From NCBI GenBank assembly GCA_010094045.1, contig ML986616.1, positions 304,182 to 368,181 on the forward strand: 64,000 bases of DNA, given 5' to 3'. Position numbers and translations under genes: made by a program. This stretch comes from Lojkania enalia. Taxonomy: Eukaryota > Ascomycota > Dothideomycetes > Pleosporales. This document shows, in pieces, positions 10,687 through 21,192 of the stretch. The notes below the pieces were generated by a model, which worked only from the letters and a program-made list of their open reading frames with translations, made no database searches and had not been told where the DNA came from. Within the stretch, counting starts at the first letter, position 1. The number at the start of each line of letters is the position of its first letter.

Positions 10687-11459
10687 ATGCCTTCAATTGT
10701 GGTGATCGCGAAGCTACTTACTGCTGGAGGAGATGCCCGGCAATCCGTCCGTCTATCTCTCTTTCCGTAGAGCGTTAGTTGATTATAGGATAGGTAATTG
10801 ATGCGCTCGATAAAGTCAGCAAATATTCGAAGGCGAACGAACCCGGCGTCCTTCGATATATGCTGACCGTTCCACGGGACTCTTTAGATGACAAGTCAGT
10901 CTATGTATTTGAAGAGTGTGTTACTCCTTTCTCTTCTAGTATTGTTCTTAATCCTAGTAGGTACGCCGACCAAGCAGCTCTCGATGCACACATGGGAACC
11001 AAAGCCACAGCCGATTTGATTGCCTACTTTGGTACCAACTCCTCCCTCTTCAGCGGATCCCCAGATATTGCGACGTGCGAGACATCTTCCTCCTTTGCCC
11101 GACCTGAGTGTGCTACGGCCACTGATCCTTACATTGCGTACGCATCGATCGATTACAAGGAAGGCACTCGGGATGAGGCACTCCAAGGATGGAAATACGT
11201 AACATCGGAAACGCAAAACAACGAGCCAGATACATTGGGCTATGGAATTCTCAAGGACAAGGCTAATACTATTACAATTAATTCCGTTGAGCTGTATGCC
11301 AATGAAACCTATTTTAGGGAAGTCCATGCGAAGAGCAAAGCTGTTCAAGACAATAGGGCAAAGTACGGAGAGCAAGTCAGAACAGCCTTCCGCCTTGCTC
11401 TCCTCAAGCACGTTGCAGGGTATCTTCACAGGGATGAGAAATTTGTATCAAACCTATAG
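10687..11459 (+). CDS. Double ABM (dimeric alpha-beta barrel) domain protein
   Basis: Three exons (10687-10746, 10794-10915, 10961-11459) give 226 residues; introns are 47 and 45 nt. The N-terminal half (MPSIVVIAKL...NEPGVLRYMLTVPR...VYVFEEYADQAALDAH) follows the ABM/Dabb pattern: a beta strand, then a helix, NEPG, RY, then EEYxDxxALxxH. A second, weaker copy follows (YIAYASIDYKEGTRDEALQGWKY, then ETLGYG-like and REVHAKSKA). ABM proteins include small cofactor-free monooxygenases and degradation enzymes as well as proteins of unknown role. The first short exon is inferred from splice sites and family pattern. Its position between the transporter and the AtuA gene suggests membership of the cluster; a ring- or chain-modifying role is only a guess. 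Confidence 0.72.
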
Positions 11460-12163
11460 ATGAACAAAAATTCTAACATGTTTCCAAATTATTAAAACTT
11501 TGCGTATATCTTCGAAATATTCGACTTTCTAGCTGTATGGTTGCTAAATGGCCTCCAAAATTGATCTGCCCCGCATCGGGCCATGATTACAATGAGGGAG
11601 ACGAACATCAACAAGAGTAGGCATTTGCTTTAGCGTCCTGATTGACAGCATCGATTATTTCAAGCTGCATTCAGTGTGGAACTGGCGGGGCATCTAATGC
11701 TAATGAATCATTAGTGTGTCACCTCAACGTTCTTCCAGATGAATCACTAGCTACTTTCGCCACCCGCGCGCTCCACAACAATCGTGGAGGTCTCGATTGA
11801 GTAGATACTATACGGCGCCCATGAAAGCTATTCTAGCACTAATCTGGGAATACCGAACGATCCCTGCGCTTGCTGCTAACTGACATATTGTAACATATTG
11901 TTCAATAGTGTCCTAGCTCCAACTCCCGGGTTCACTATCCGCTCTGAGGGGTATGCACGCCCGATACGTCTCGACCATCCGGGCATCATGTGCCATTCAC
12001 TTTGAGACTCACTATTCTGGCTGGCATTTCGACAACTGAGTTATATACTCCAGCCTCGCTCTCTGGTTTTACTTCCTTATGCATCTATCCTTTACTGTGC
12101 TCCCTGATACCCATCGATTCTCGTTCTTACTACGTGTTACACTTTTCGCGCTCTATTGCTAAG
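11460..12163. promoter_or_regulatory. Promoter region of the AtuA gene with palindrome copies
   Basis: 704 bp without a gene. It contains CTAATGAATCATTAG at 11700-11714 and a related ATGAATCACTAG at 11739-11750 (one mismatch over twelve), 413-464 bp upstream of the AtuA start codon. The spacing of two sites about 39 bp apart resembles the paired sites in the crotonase promoter (2584 and 2655). Confidence 0.55.
11700..11714. promoter_or_regulatory. 15-bp palindromic operator candidate, copy 2
   Basis: CTAATGA, central A, TCATTAG form a perfect inverted repeat. With two following bases (TG) the match to the sequence at 2585-2601 is seventeen contiguous identical bases. Two long identical sites in promoters of genes from one cluster are unlikely by chance; regulator identity is inferred. 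Confidence 0.6.
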
Positions 12164-14426
12164 ATGGCCCCCCCAGTGGAGAATGGTGTAAATGTTGCCG
12201 TGAATGGCTCAAGCAAGACAAACGGCGTTAATGGCTCTACCCAAAAAAGGCCAATTTACATCGCAGGATGCTCTGGAGGTATTGGACTTGAAATAGAAAG
12301 TTTGTGAACGAAAGTCTAACTGCCATGCACAGGTGTCTACGATCGTAAGCGAGCCATTCACGATATGGCAAAAGTATAGCTCAATTCTCAGTCTAGTCCC
12401 GCGGCTTCGGCTGACAGTTACAGAACGAACCGCACGTCGATGTCATTACAGGTGACTGGATGTCGGAATGTAACATGACTCTTAGAGGCTCAGACAAGCG
12501 GGATAAGTTGGCTAAGAAGAAAATGTCTGCCGTTGGCGCTGCCTATGAGCCCTATTTCCTTGAAGAAATCGACCCTGCCATCCCATGGCTCGCGAAGAAC
12601 AACACCAAGGTCTGTGTCAACGCCGGGGCTAGTGATGTACAGGGACTCACAGAGGCTGTCAAAGGCTTGGTTGCTAAACATGGCGTTGATCTCAAGGTCG
12701 CATACGTTGATGGTGATGATTGCACGGATGCTGTACTAGATCTGTATAAGAAGGGCGAGAATTTCCCTAATCTCCCTGCCGGAAAGAACATCCAGGATTG
12801 GGGTTTTGAGCCCATCTGCGCTCAGTGCTATCTCGGTGGCACTGGTATTGCCGCTTGCTTTGCTGGTGGGTTGGATGACTCCTACATATGCAACTTTCAT
12901 GCTGACACGGAGTAGCTGGTGCTGACATTGTACTCTGCGGTCGAGTGGCTGATGCTTCCCCAACCGTTGGAGCCGCGATGTGGTGGCATGGTTGGACCCG
13001 AGAGGATAACTACCAGGAGCTTGCAGGAGCGTTGATGGCTGGTCAGTCGCCTTTTCATACAATTCAATAGCTCACGTCTAACCTTTATCGCCCTATAGGC
13101 CACGTCATTGAGTGCTCTACGTATGCCACCGGAGGATATTACAGTGGATTCAAGAATCTCGGCGTGAATGATACCGATATGGGTAGGTACTCCAAATCCG
13201 TGTCATACCGCACACGCTAATGGATCTTTAGGCTACCCCATTGCTGCACTTGAGTATAATGGCGAGGCAGTCTTCACAATGGAAAAGGTATTCCAGCGCC
13301 CCCAAACGCCCAACTACTACCACCCACGCCTAACCTTAGGAGCTGACTCAGTATTTAGGGACGCCATGGCTTAGTAAACGTTGCCACTATTGCCAGTCAG
13401 TTGCTCTACGAAATCCAGGGACCGTACTATTACAACTCCGACGTAACTGCCCAGATCGAGAATGTCAAGCTAGAACAGGTTGGAGATAATGCAGTGCGGA
13501 TGTCAGGTGTCTTAGGTCTCCCTGCGCCACCAACAACGAAGGTCGGTATCACTGCCAAAGGCGGCTATCAAGCAGAGTTCCATTTCTTCCTTACTGGACT
13601 TGATATCGAGGAAAAGGCAAAGATGGTCGAAAGACAGACTCTTGCTGCGATGGGAGAGCATGCAGAGAAGTTTACTTGCCTCAAGTTCCAGGTTGCCGGC
13701 ACTGTCCCTCAGGACCCGCAGTCGCAGGATGAGGCTACTGTCGACATGCGCATCTTTGCTCAGACTCAAGACCCCGATCTCCTATCAGCTGGCGCCATGG
13801 TGGACTCAGACCGTGGCTCTTTTGCCCGATTCTGCATTGAGAATTTGTTGCAGGGCTACCCTGGATCTACCATGGCACCTGATATGCGACAGGCCATAGG
13901 CAGACCATTCTTCGAGTACTGGGTTAGCTTGATGCCTCAGACTTTCGTGCACGAAACGGCACACCTGCCTGATGGCACTGTTGTCGACATTCCTTGCCCG
14001 ACACTCACCAAAGAGTACGACTTCAATCAGCCATCGTACAACACTCGCAACCCTGTCGATCTCGCCTCTTTCGGGCCTACAACCCGTGCTCCTCTTGGCT
14101 ATGTGGTGATGGGCCGCTCGGGAGACAAGTCTTCGAACGCGAACCTTGGTCTTTTCGTTAGGCATCAGGACGAATACGACTGGCTACGAACCCTTCTCAG
14201 CGTCGAGAAGGTCCGTGAATTGCTTGGAAAAGATAACAAGGGCAAGAACATTGACCGATGCGAGATGCCTAACATTCTGGCAGTACACTTCTTGTTGAGA
14301 GACCACCTCGATAGAGGTTTCAACGCCACAAGTGGTTATGACAGCTTAGGCAAGAACCTCTGCGAATACATTCGGTGCAGACATGTAGATATCCCGAACA
14401 GGTTCTTGGAGCGTGGTCGTGTCTGA
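12164..14426 (+). CDS. AtuA-domain (DUF1446) acyclic terpene utilisation-like protein
   Basis: Seven exons (12164-12278, 12333-12373, 12424-12865, 12916-13041, 13099-13182, 13232-13287, 13359-14426) give 643 residues, the size of fungal AtuA-domain proteins with their extra C-terminal domain. The conserved start IAGCSGGVYDRKRAIHDM, ITGDWMSECNM, GADIVLCGRVADASPTVGAA, WTREDNYQELAGALMAGHVIEC, EKGRHGLVNVATIASQLLYEIQG and GRSGDKSSNANLG are all intact across the splice joins. AtuA is required for citronellol/geraniol degradation in Pseudomonas, but its reaction is not established; fungal relatives often sit beside acyl-CoA genes. The C-terminus (RGRV) is not a PTS1, so it is probably cytosolic. The upstream palindrome ties its control to the crotonase genes. 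Confidence 0.9.
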
Positions 14427-14817
14427 GACGACACGGGACAATGCGATTGAAACTGTTTAATAGCATCAGTTAGGCGTTGTCATATCTCCCCAACATATTA
14501 CAATGGCAGAAACAAATTGAGGACATTCATTTTTACATCTTTCAGATCGAAGCCGCGTGCTTATGATATTCAGCTGTAGATCATGGAGTGACTAGCGTTG
14601 CCCTAAGAATGCACGTACCGCTCTCTCGGGCCTTTAAGTGCGGGGGCCTACCGACCCCGGATAATCGTCTCCTCCCCATCTCTTCTCTTCATCATGAAGT
14701 TCGTGGTGCTTTCCATGCTCTGACTGAGTATTCTTTATACTACGACGCATCTACTGTCCACAATTGGAAAATCGGTTTGGCTCCTTTAGAACACACAGCA
14801 TCAGTACCCGTGCTCAA
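14427..14817. other. Gap upstream of the bZIP gene
   Basis: 391 bp containing the AtuA terminator and bZIP promoter. No copy of the palindrome is seen. In-frame ATG-free extension of the bZIP frame exists upstream of 14818 but looks non-conserved. Confidence 0.45.
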
Positions 14818-15949
14818 ATGGCCTCCACATCCCCCAGCGACACCACCTCACCAACTACAACAAGCTCAACTCATAACCAAGACTATGAGAATCTCCAAAA
14901 GAAGCGGGCGCGAGATCGGAAGTCACAACGCGCTATGCGTGAACGCACAAAATGGAATATCGCCTATCTCACTGAACAAGTTACCCACCTCACTCAAGCC
15001 CTAGAGACTGAGACTCGAGAAAAGGCTGAACTATATAATCGCTTCCTAGCTGTCAGCGAGGAAAACGACCACCTCCGTGTCCAAAAAGCGGCCTTGCAAC
15101 TCCGCCTCCTGGGTAACGGGCAAGATCCTACGGAGGAGAGCCCACCAAACTTGCCGGCCGGCACGTTGATGCCATATGAAGCTGTCCCTCTTAATACGAC
15201 TCCGATGTGCATGTCAGATCAAATCCTACAGACATTCGTGGAAAGCAGGTGGGAGGCGTATGCTTTCCAGACAGCAGGGAGAGTAGAGAATTATCCCGAC
15301 AAGCCAGATCTAAGTGCTTTGTTTGATGGTCGGCCAAATCGGAGAGTGGATGAGACAAGTGCAGTGGTGGGAGATATCATTCGCAGCTATACTGAGATTG
15401 ACACGTTGCCGAAACAGGTTGCGGTGCACTTTTGTATGAGTACGCTTACGAAGGCAAGTCCCATAACAGATAGGGGTCGAAGGTCTAAACGACGAGGAGC
15501 TAACAAATGAACAGTGGCAGGTTCTAAGAACGAAGCAGAGTTTCGAGCAAATGCCGGAGTGGTTAAGGCCTGAGCCGCTGCAGCTAGAGAGACCTCATCC
15601 TTGTTGGATTGATAGGATACCCTGGTACATTGTACAAGATTCCAGCACACAATGTGAGCTAAATATATGTTCTAGGCCGAAAGTAAGAACATATCTCATC
15701 GATCATCCCGAAATTAAGTTCGACGATTATGCTTCAGCATACTCGACATCCTTCTCCATCCGCTGGGAATATGACCCAAATCACGTTATCATCTCGTCGC
15801 CTGGTGATGACAAGGGCGGCATCTTAATCAATCCCATTTTTGAAGAGCACATCCGCCAGCTGCGGAACTGGACTGTAGAGGGCGTATTCAGAAGAAAATT
15901 TCCGGAACTGACAGAGATTATTGATAGTTATTCAATGCTGGAGAAGTAA
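14818..15949 (+). CDS. bZIP transcription factor with DUF3425 domain
   Basis: Three exons (14818-15453, 15515-15624, 15676-15949) give 339 residues. The first intron (15454-15514) uses a GC donor (AAG|GCAAGT), which restores the family segment TKWQVLRTKQSFEQMP; the second restores DRIPWPKVRTYL. The basic region KKRARDRKSQRAMRER spans residues 28-43. The nearly invariant Asn is Asp33, with the paired Arg41 in place, as in a branch of fungal bZIPs. Heptad leucines follow (L51, L58, with weaker later positions). The C-terminal half is the DUF3425 region (PEWLRPxPLQLxxPHPxWIDxIPWP, then RxYLIDHP). This is the only regulator in the cluster, and the TGAATCA-centred palindromes fit a bZIP dimer site. 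Confidence 0.9.
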
Positions 15950-18398
15950 GTTCACATTATATCGCAGATGCGGGACAGAATTTGACAGTTGTATCTCCAA
16001 GTATTCCATGAACAGAGTCAATCCTTTGATTTCCAAATTCTCGCATTCGCTGGATAAAGAACAATCCATCTTGACACGTCAAGAGTCCTGTCTATCTCAA
16101 TACACAGTACGAAGAATATGACGACTGTAGAGAGGGAGTTGCGCGAGTAAAAAGCCCTCGTCAATCGTAAACACCGCATACTTTCTTACCTTCACTTAGG
16201 AGACCCCGAGATCTGACTCTGCATAGCATTTCTAGAATTATGCAATTGCAATTTAAGGGACTTGATATATTTGCTATGGCGAACAGACAAGCCGCAGCGG
16301 ATTGCAGCGACAACTCACTGCTTTCGCTTACATTAGTCACTTTCTAGCAACACTAGAACTTTATGGACCCTAAACGGAGCTAGTTACTGAACAGAGGCCT
16401 GAATAAGTCCTTTGCATATAATTCAAACGCTTCTTGGCTGGCAATAGGCAATTGCATTTCAGCCTTGCCGTTCCTACTGCCCTATGCAGGGCTTGTCACT
16501 ATGGCACTTTCACGGACAGAACTACACATGCTAGAGTGCGAGATGATGTAATATTGAAGTTTGTAACCCTTTATTTCCGTAATACTCCTTTCTTTAATAT
16601 TTTGCTGGTGCTAAAAATAGCGAAAATGGAGATAGAGGGCACGAAGCACGTGGTCTATATTTCACCACCAAAGTTGAAGAAGGCAGCAGAATAGCCGGAT
16701 ACGGCTTAGCGTGACTGAGGCAAAAACAAACAAGCTGCATAGCTGCTCCTGAGTTCCTACGTCGCAACTATACCTCCCAGCCAGTCCTTGCTCTACCACG
16801 TACCAATCTCTACCGCACCATAGCGGCAAACAGCCAACCCTCACCGCCCCTGTTCTCACTCCTAGAATAAATAAGGATCGTAGTTTACGATTTCTTCTTC
16901 TCAGATCCCAATCCCACTCGAGACGGCCATGCCTTATTCCGCATCTGCAGACAGGCGTATGCTAAGTGCTACAAGCGCTCTCTCCCGATCACCACAATGG
17001 TTGCCCTCTCAAGTTCCCACGGTCTCGCCCTAGAACATCATACATTCGAAATGTCTAGGCTCTTATTCAGGTTCAATGACGCACAAATACAAAGTATCAC
17101 CTATATCACCGCCATTGACGAAAATTTTACGGCTTGCGATCCTCGGCATGTGTCCAATGTCGAAAACATCAACGGGCTTGCGGCCGCAAGATCATCGAGG
17201 CCCTAGAATACGCCGATGAACTCCGGGGACTAGCCAGCCTTTCAAATGTGGTGGCACGGTTTAATCAAATGGGCATCCGCAAGGTGATTGTATAGTACAA
17301 ACATTTCGTTTGCACCCCAGACACTTAGAAGCTGGTCGACGAAATCTGTCATCTCCTGAAGGGAACCACCTTCATATGTTCAATTATCCGTATCATTATG
17401 AGGCAAATTACAAGCCCATTTCCTGGAGTTGTTAATAAGTTCGAATTCTATGTGCGCTAGAATTACATCTGCGGCAGGCCATTTCGATTGACTAACATCA
17501 TCGTTCAGCGACTCTAAGGGGATGAATTCAACAGAGTGTCATGTTTTCATCCTGAAGTATCTGGAACCAGCCTGCCAGCAATATTCCACAGCGAGAATGG
17601 ATATATGTCTACGGGGAGGAAAATTATCTAGACGTTGGAAATCTCTGTATTATGGATTGCTGCCGGCGTATAGGGGCTATGCAAAGCTCCTAAAAAGACC
17701 ACCAAGCAGTCAGCAATTCAGAAGACTATGGTTTACGGGGATTCCTTGAATCAATACACAATTTTGCACTCTATGTGCACTCCTAATAGTATAGCCTGTG
17801 CACAATGTAATATGTAAGGGAATATTGAAAATAATTTCAACTTGCGCATGCGGCATCTAATTCTCGATATTACTTCCTTAATATAAAAATTACATATGCT
17901 CACTGTGTAGAAGATATTCCTAATTTTATGTGTCTACCCTATCTTCTGGGAACGCACAATTACGTCGAGATGAGCAACTTACGAGCATGGGGCTGCATTT
18001 GTCTTAATATTCCTCGTTCTATCCACGGGCTCATCAAGAAAAGCCCTCATATCCAAGGGTTTACTGAAGGCGAATTCTCACGTTTCGTATTCATCGCTTT
18101 AGACCTAGCCTAATGCAGCCCAGCGCGCAACCAATTTACCCCCACACTTATCTCGACTCATCACCTACAGGTCTAGCTTCCCCCGGAAATCTACCCAATC
18201 CTTCCAATCCTTATAATCATGCCAGCCTATTCAAGGGATTGCCATGTGCGGAATTCGGAGTTTAGCAGGGGCGGTAGAATACAATGGCCCCGGGATAGCA
18301 CGATGGTGCGGCAGGCTATTCCGACCCTTAAGTAGCGGGACACGCGATTTATTGCGCACAACAACTACACAATAACAAGAACAGCATACCAGCCGACC
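15950..18398. other. Gene-poor stretch with an unrecognised coding remnant
   Basis: About 2.45 kb without an intact gene. From about 16928 to 17750 the plus strand gives several protein-like stretches in shifting frames broken by stops (for example RKIIEALEYADELRGLASL near 17189-17245 and SGTSLPAIFHSENGYMSTG near 17560-17615). These look like a decayed gene rather than random sequence, but I cannot name the family. The rest is AT-rich and featureless to me. Confidence 0.35.
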
Positions 18399-19276
18399 AT
18401 GGAACCCGTAGAGAAGCGAGCAGACTTAATCAAAATCCCCACCGCACCTGGTGGAGTCCTTCAGACCGTTCCTGTCGAGCCGGGACAGCGAATCTTGAAT
18501 TCCGAGATCAAGGTGGAGTTGTGTGAGGTGGACGATGCGACTCGAATTGTATGCTTTATCTTCCTGGTGTTCCCTCTTTTCCATGCTTATACTGACGCGA
18601 TTTGTTGCTCCAGGCTGAAGGGCTCTACACGTGCTTCCCCGAAGTCTGGTGGGCTAGAATGGAACCGCCCGAAATCCGCCCGCCCTCTCTCCAAACCCGC
18701 GTCACGCGCCTCACCACACGCATCCGCCCAACGTTCTCAAACCCTAATATGAAATGGATAAAAGCGGTACTCACCGCCTCGAATGAAATAGTCGGTGTCG
18801 CAGGCTGGATGGGGCCCAATAACCCTATAAAGAACATCTGGTCGCGTTCGGCACAGTCCTTCTACGGCTGGGACAAACAGAACAATTGGACAGAGGACGA
18901 AATTGAGGAAATGTGGAAGGGAGCGAGCGAGGCATGGGACGTTCAGATAGAAAAGGATGAAAAGCTGCGTGCGGATCTAATGGGCGACGAGCCGCACTGG
19001 TATCTCGCGCCCCTATTCGTCTGGCCACAATATCAAGGTAAGGGAGTCGGCAAATTGTTATTAGATTGGGCGATTAAGCAGGCTGATGCTACGGATCCTG
19101 TGACACCTCTGTATCTGGAGAGTATGCCAAATGCTAGAGCTCTTTACATGCATGTTGGCTTTGTGCCGCAGGGAGGACGCACCTTTATACGGAGGGGACC
19201 TGCTATTGTGAGAGGGCTAGAGGCCGAGGAGGATAAGGATGTCACGAAGGAAGGGAATGCTGTGTTGGAGATTTAG
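18399..19276 (+). CDS. GNAT family N-acetyltransferase
   Basis: Two exons (18399-18548, 18614-19276) joined by a 65-nt intron give 270 residues. The acetyl-CoA pyrophosphate-binding motif is clear as FVWPQYQGKGVGKLLLDWAI (185-204, Q/RxxGxG at 191-196), preceded by a beta strand WYLAPLFV and followed by PLYLESMPNARALYMHVGFV, the standard GNAT motif B. The N-terminal part (AEGLYTCFPEVWWARMEPPE) matches the fungal GNAT subgroup that usually carries an acidic linker; here NWTEDEIEEMWKG. The acceptor substrate is not predictable. It lies outside the palindrome-marked cluster and shows no sign of co-regulation with it. Confidence 0.9.
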
Positions 19277-19659
19277 AGAAACTTGAGATCAAGACGGTGG
19301 GAGCAGAAGTGGAGAACGAGTTAGCTTCATATACTCTCAGGGAAAGCTTACTGAACAAGTGTTGACGTTATACCAAGTGTGCCATTTTTGATGCCCTAGA
19401 TCGAGACATGTGCTCTCCAATCAATGCGTAAGTCGCTAAAAGGCCGCATTTGTAAGCACTAACATGTAGGGCGTGCATGTCGGGCAAAATATCTTTGGCC
19501 AAGCTCCTCGCCGGCTATTAAAGGTAGGTTTATATACTCTTTCAATCCGCAATATCCACCTTTTCAACTTCCTTGCGAACCCTTTTTTTCTGCATCCACC
19601 CTTCTACCTTCCAGGTCTTCTGTTCTTCACTTCACGAACCTTCTAAGAACGATCATACT
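19277..19659. other. Intergenic gap before the RidA gene
   Basis: 383 bp with no gene recognised; pyrimidine-rich sequence just before 19660 looks like a fungal core promoter and leader. Confidence 0.4.
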
Positions 19660-20371
19660 ATGGCAAGCAGTAAGAAGGAAGTTGTCCAAACGGACGCCAT
19701 TCCTAAACCCTTCAGCGTGATGCCATTTTCTGCAGCTGTGAAATACAATGGCCTGGTATACCTCTCTGGGAACATTGGCATGGACCCAAAGACAAATAAG
19801 ATCGTTGAAGGGGATATCAGAGACCGGACAGTGAGATTCCCCCTGTTAACCTCTATTATTCTACATATCCATCTTTGGAACATCTGTAGAACGATTATAA
19901 GTACGGGAATGAAGGGATTGAGTAGTTGGGGAACGAACCCTACATTAATACAATTTAAAATGGAACCTGATCTCTACACAGTCAGCGACCGTTTCCCGAT
20001 TACTTGATGCTGACAACCGCCAGAAAATGATAATGACCATAATTACGAACGTCTTGAAAGACTCCGGCTCCTCTTTTTCCAACATCATAAAAGTAAATGT
20101 CTTCCTCAAGGACATGAAGGACTTCGCCGCCATGAACGAAGCCTATCTCGAATTCTTCCCCGATCCAAATGAAAAGCCCGTAAGTTTCAATTATTACTAA
20201 CATATATGCCCTATAATAGAATTTTTTAGGGCCTATATTTTATTGTGGAATGGGAGAAGAGAGACTAACGAATCGTAGGCGAGGACATGTGTTCAGGTTG
20301 CTGGATTGCCACTCGGTACGGATGTTGAGATTGAGTGCATTGCTGCTTTAAATGAGGTAGCGAAATTGTAG
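19660..20371 (+). CDS. RidA/YjgF family protein, possible PTS1 end AKL
   Basis: Three exons (19660-19830, 20024-20179, 20279-20371) give 139 residues, close to the family size of 120-140. Family marks are SGNIGMDPKT (36-45), the helix segment ending TNVLKDSGSS, KVNVFLKDMKDFAAMNEAY, and ARTCVQVAGLPLGTDVEIECIA with the substrate-binding Arg111 and Glu in place. RidA enzymes hydrolyse reactive enamine/imine intermediates from PLP enzymes. The first intron, 193 nt, is longer than its neighbours; the acceptor at 20023 was chosen because it puts exactly the usual spacing before VLKDSG. The C-terminus AKL could act as a PTS1, which would be unusual, since most relatives are mitochondrial or cytosolic. 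Confidence 0.82.
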
Positions 20372-20922
20372 GCTTAGCGTTGAAAACTCATACGAGGAGT
20401 ATATCAAAAATGAATGTTTTGCGATTAGGTATGTAGTAAAACTCAGGTCACCTAGAGAAGCATTAGGCTCAATATGAATGTTTTAGAGATGCTCCATATC
20501 TGTGAACTGGAATCAGAGTGTGTGTAGAGGGGAGAATAGTTGGCTTCATCCACTAGCATATTGTGAATTGGGTGGAGACGCATCGTTTAGGCAAGCGCTT
20601 CCTATGGTATTGCTAACCATATGAAAGGGCTGGAACGGATACGGGCTTAGACTGTAGAAAGGTGTTCTACATTCTTACCATCTAAAATTCACGTTGCTAG
20701 ATTCCATTTCTACCCGCTAATATATTTAATCTGTTAGGGAAGTGTTCATATTGACTCAATATTAACCTCATTGTTATTATCGCTGACACATGGTAGAGTT
20801 CTATCCTCATAGTCCTAATCAGAGCTCTTTGAACCCTTCAATATTTACTATATGCGCCAAGCCGATCAGATGAACCAAAATTCATCTTCGCATCGTTTAT
20901 TTCACCGTAAGAGAGAAGTACA
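20372..20922. other. AT-rich intergenic gap
   Basis: About 550 bp downstream of the RidA gene. I see no gene, RNA or repeat here. Confidence 0.4.
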
Positions 20923-21192
20923 TTGCTATCCCAGCTGTACACACATTTAGTGGCTATATTCCTATCCGACCTTCTAGAACAACTCATCGCACTCATAGCT
21001 CAAAACCTCGACCCACAAACTTTGTACCAGCTTTGCTTCACCCCAGACAAATTTTGCCAAATATCGGAGCCTTTTCTCTATTTGGATGTCTTGTTTTCTC
21101 CGAAGGACAGACACAAGCCTCAATGTCTCAAATGGAGCGTCATAGACACACCCATACTATCACTTTATATCAAGAGCATCACGATAGGCTAA
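20923..21192 (+). pseudogene. F-box protein remnant
   Basis: About 90 residues in one frame without a start ATG. LLEQLIALIAQNLDPQTLYQ followed by LCFTPDKFCQISEPFLYLDV is the standard fungal F-box opening (L-x-E-L-I...L-x-x-x-T-L...L-C...F...E-P-x-L-Y), then LYIKSITIG, as at the start of the leucine-rich part. The frame stops there and nothing similar continues downstream, so this is a 5'-less, truncated copy of a family that is very abundant in filamentous fungi. Confidence 0.6.

Noticed and set aside
222..15949. Classical secondary-metabolite backbone cluster
   Set aside because: No PKS, NRPS, terpene synthase or DMATS frame is present anywhere in the window.
19831..20023. An extra exon inside the RidA first intron (segment ending near 20023)
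   Set aside because: Including ATVSRLLDADNRQ would add residues where the family has none; the direct join gives the normal spacing.
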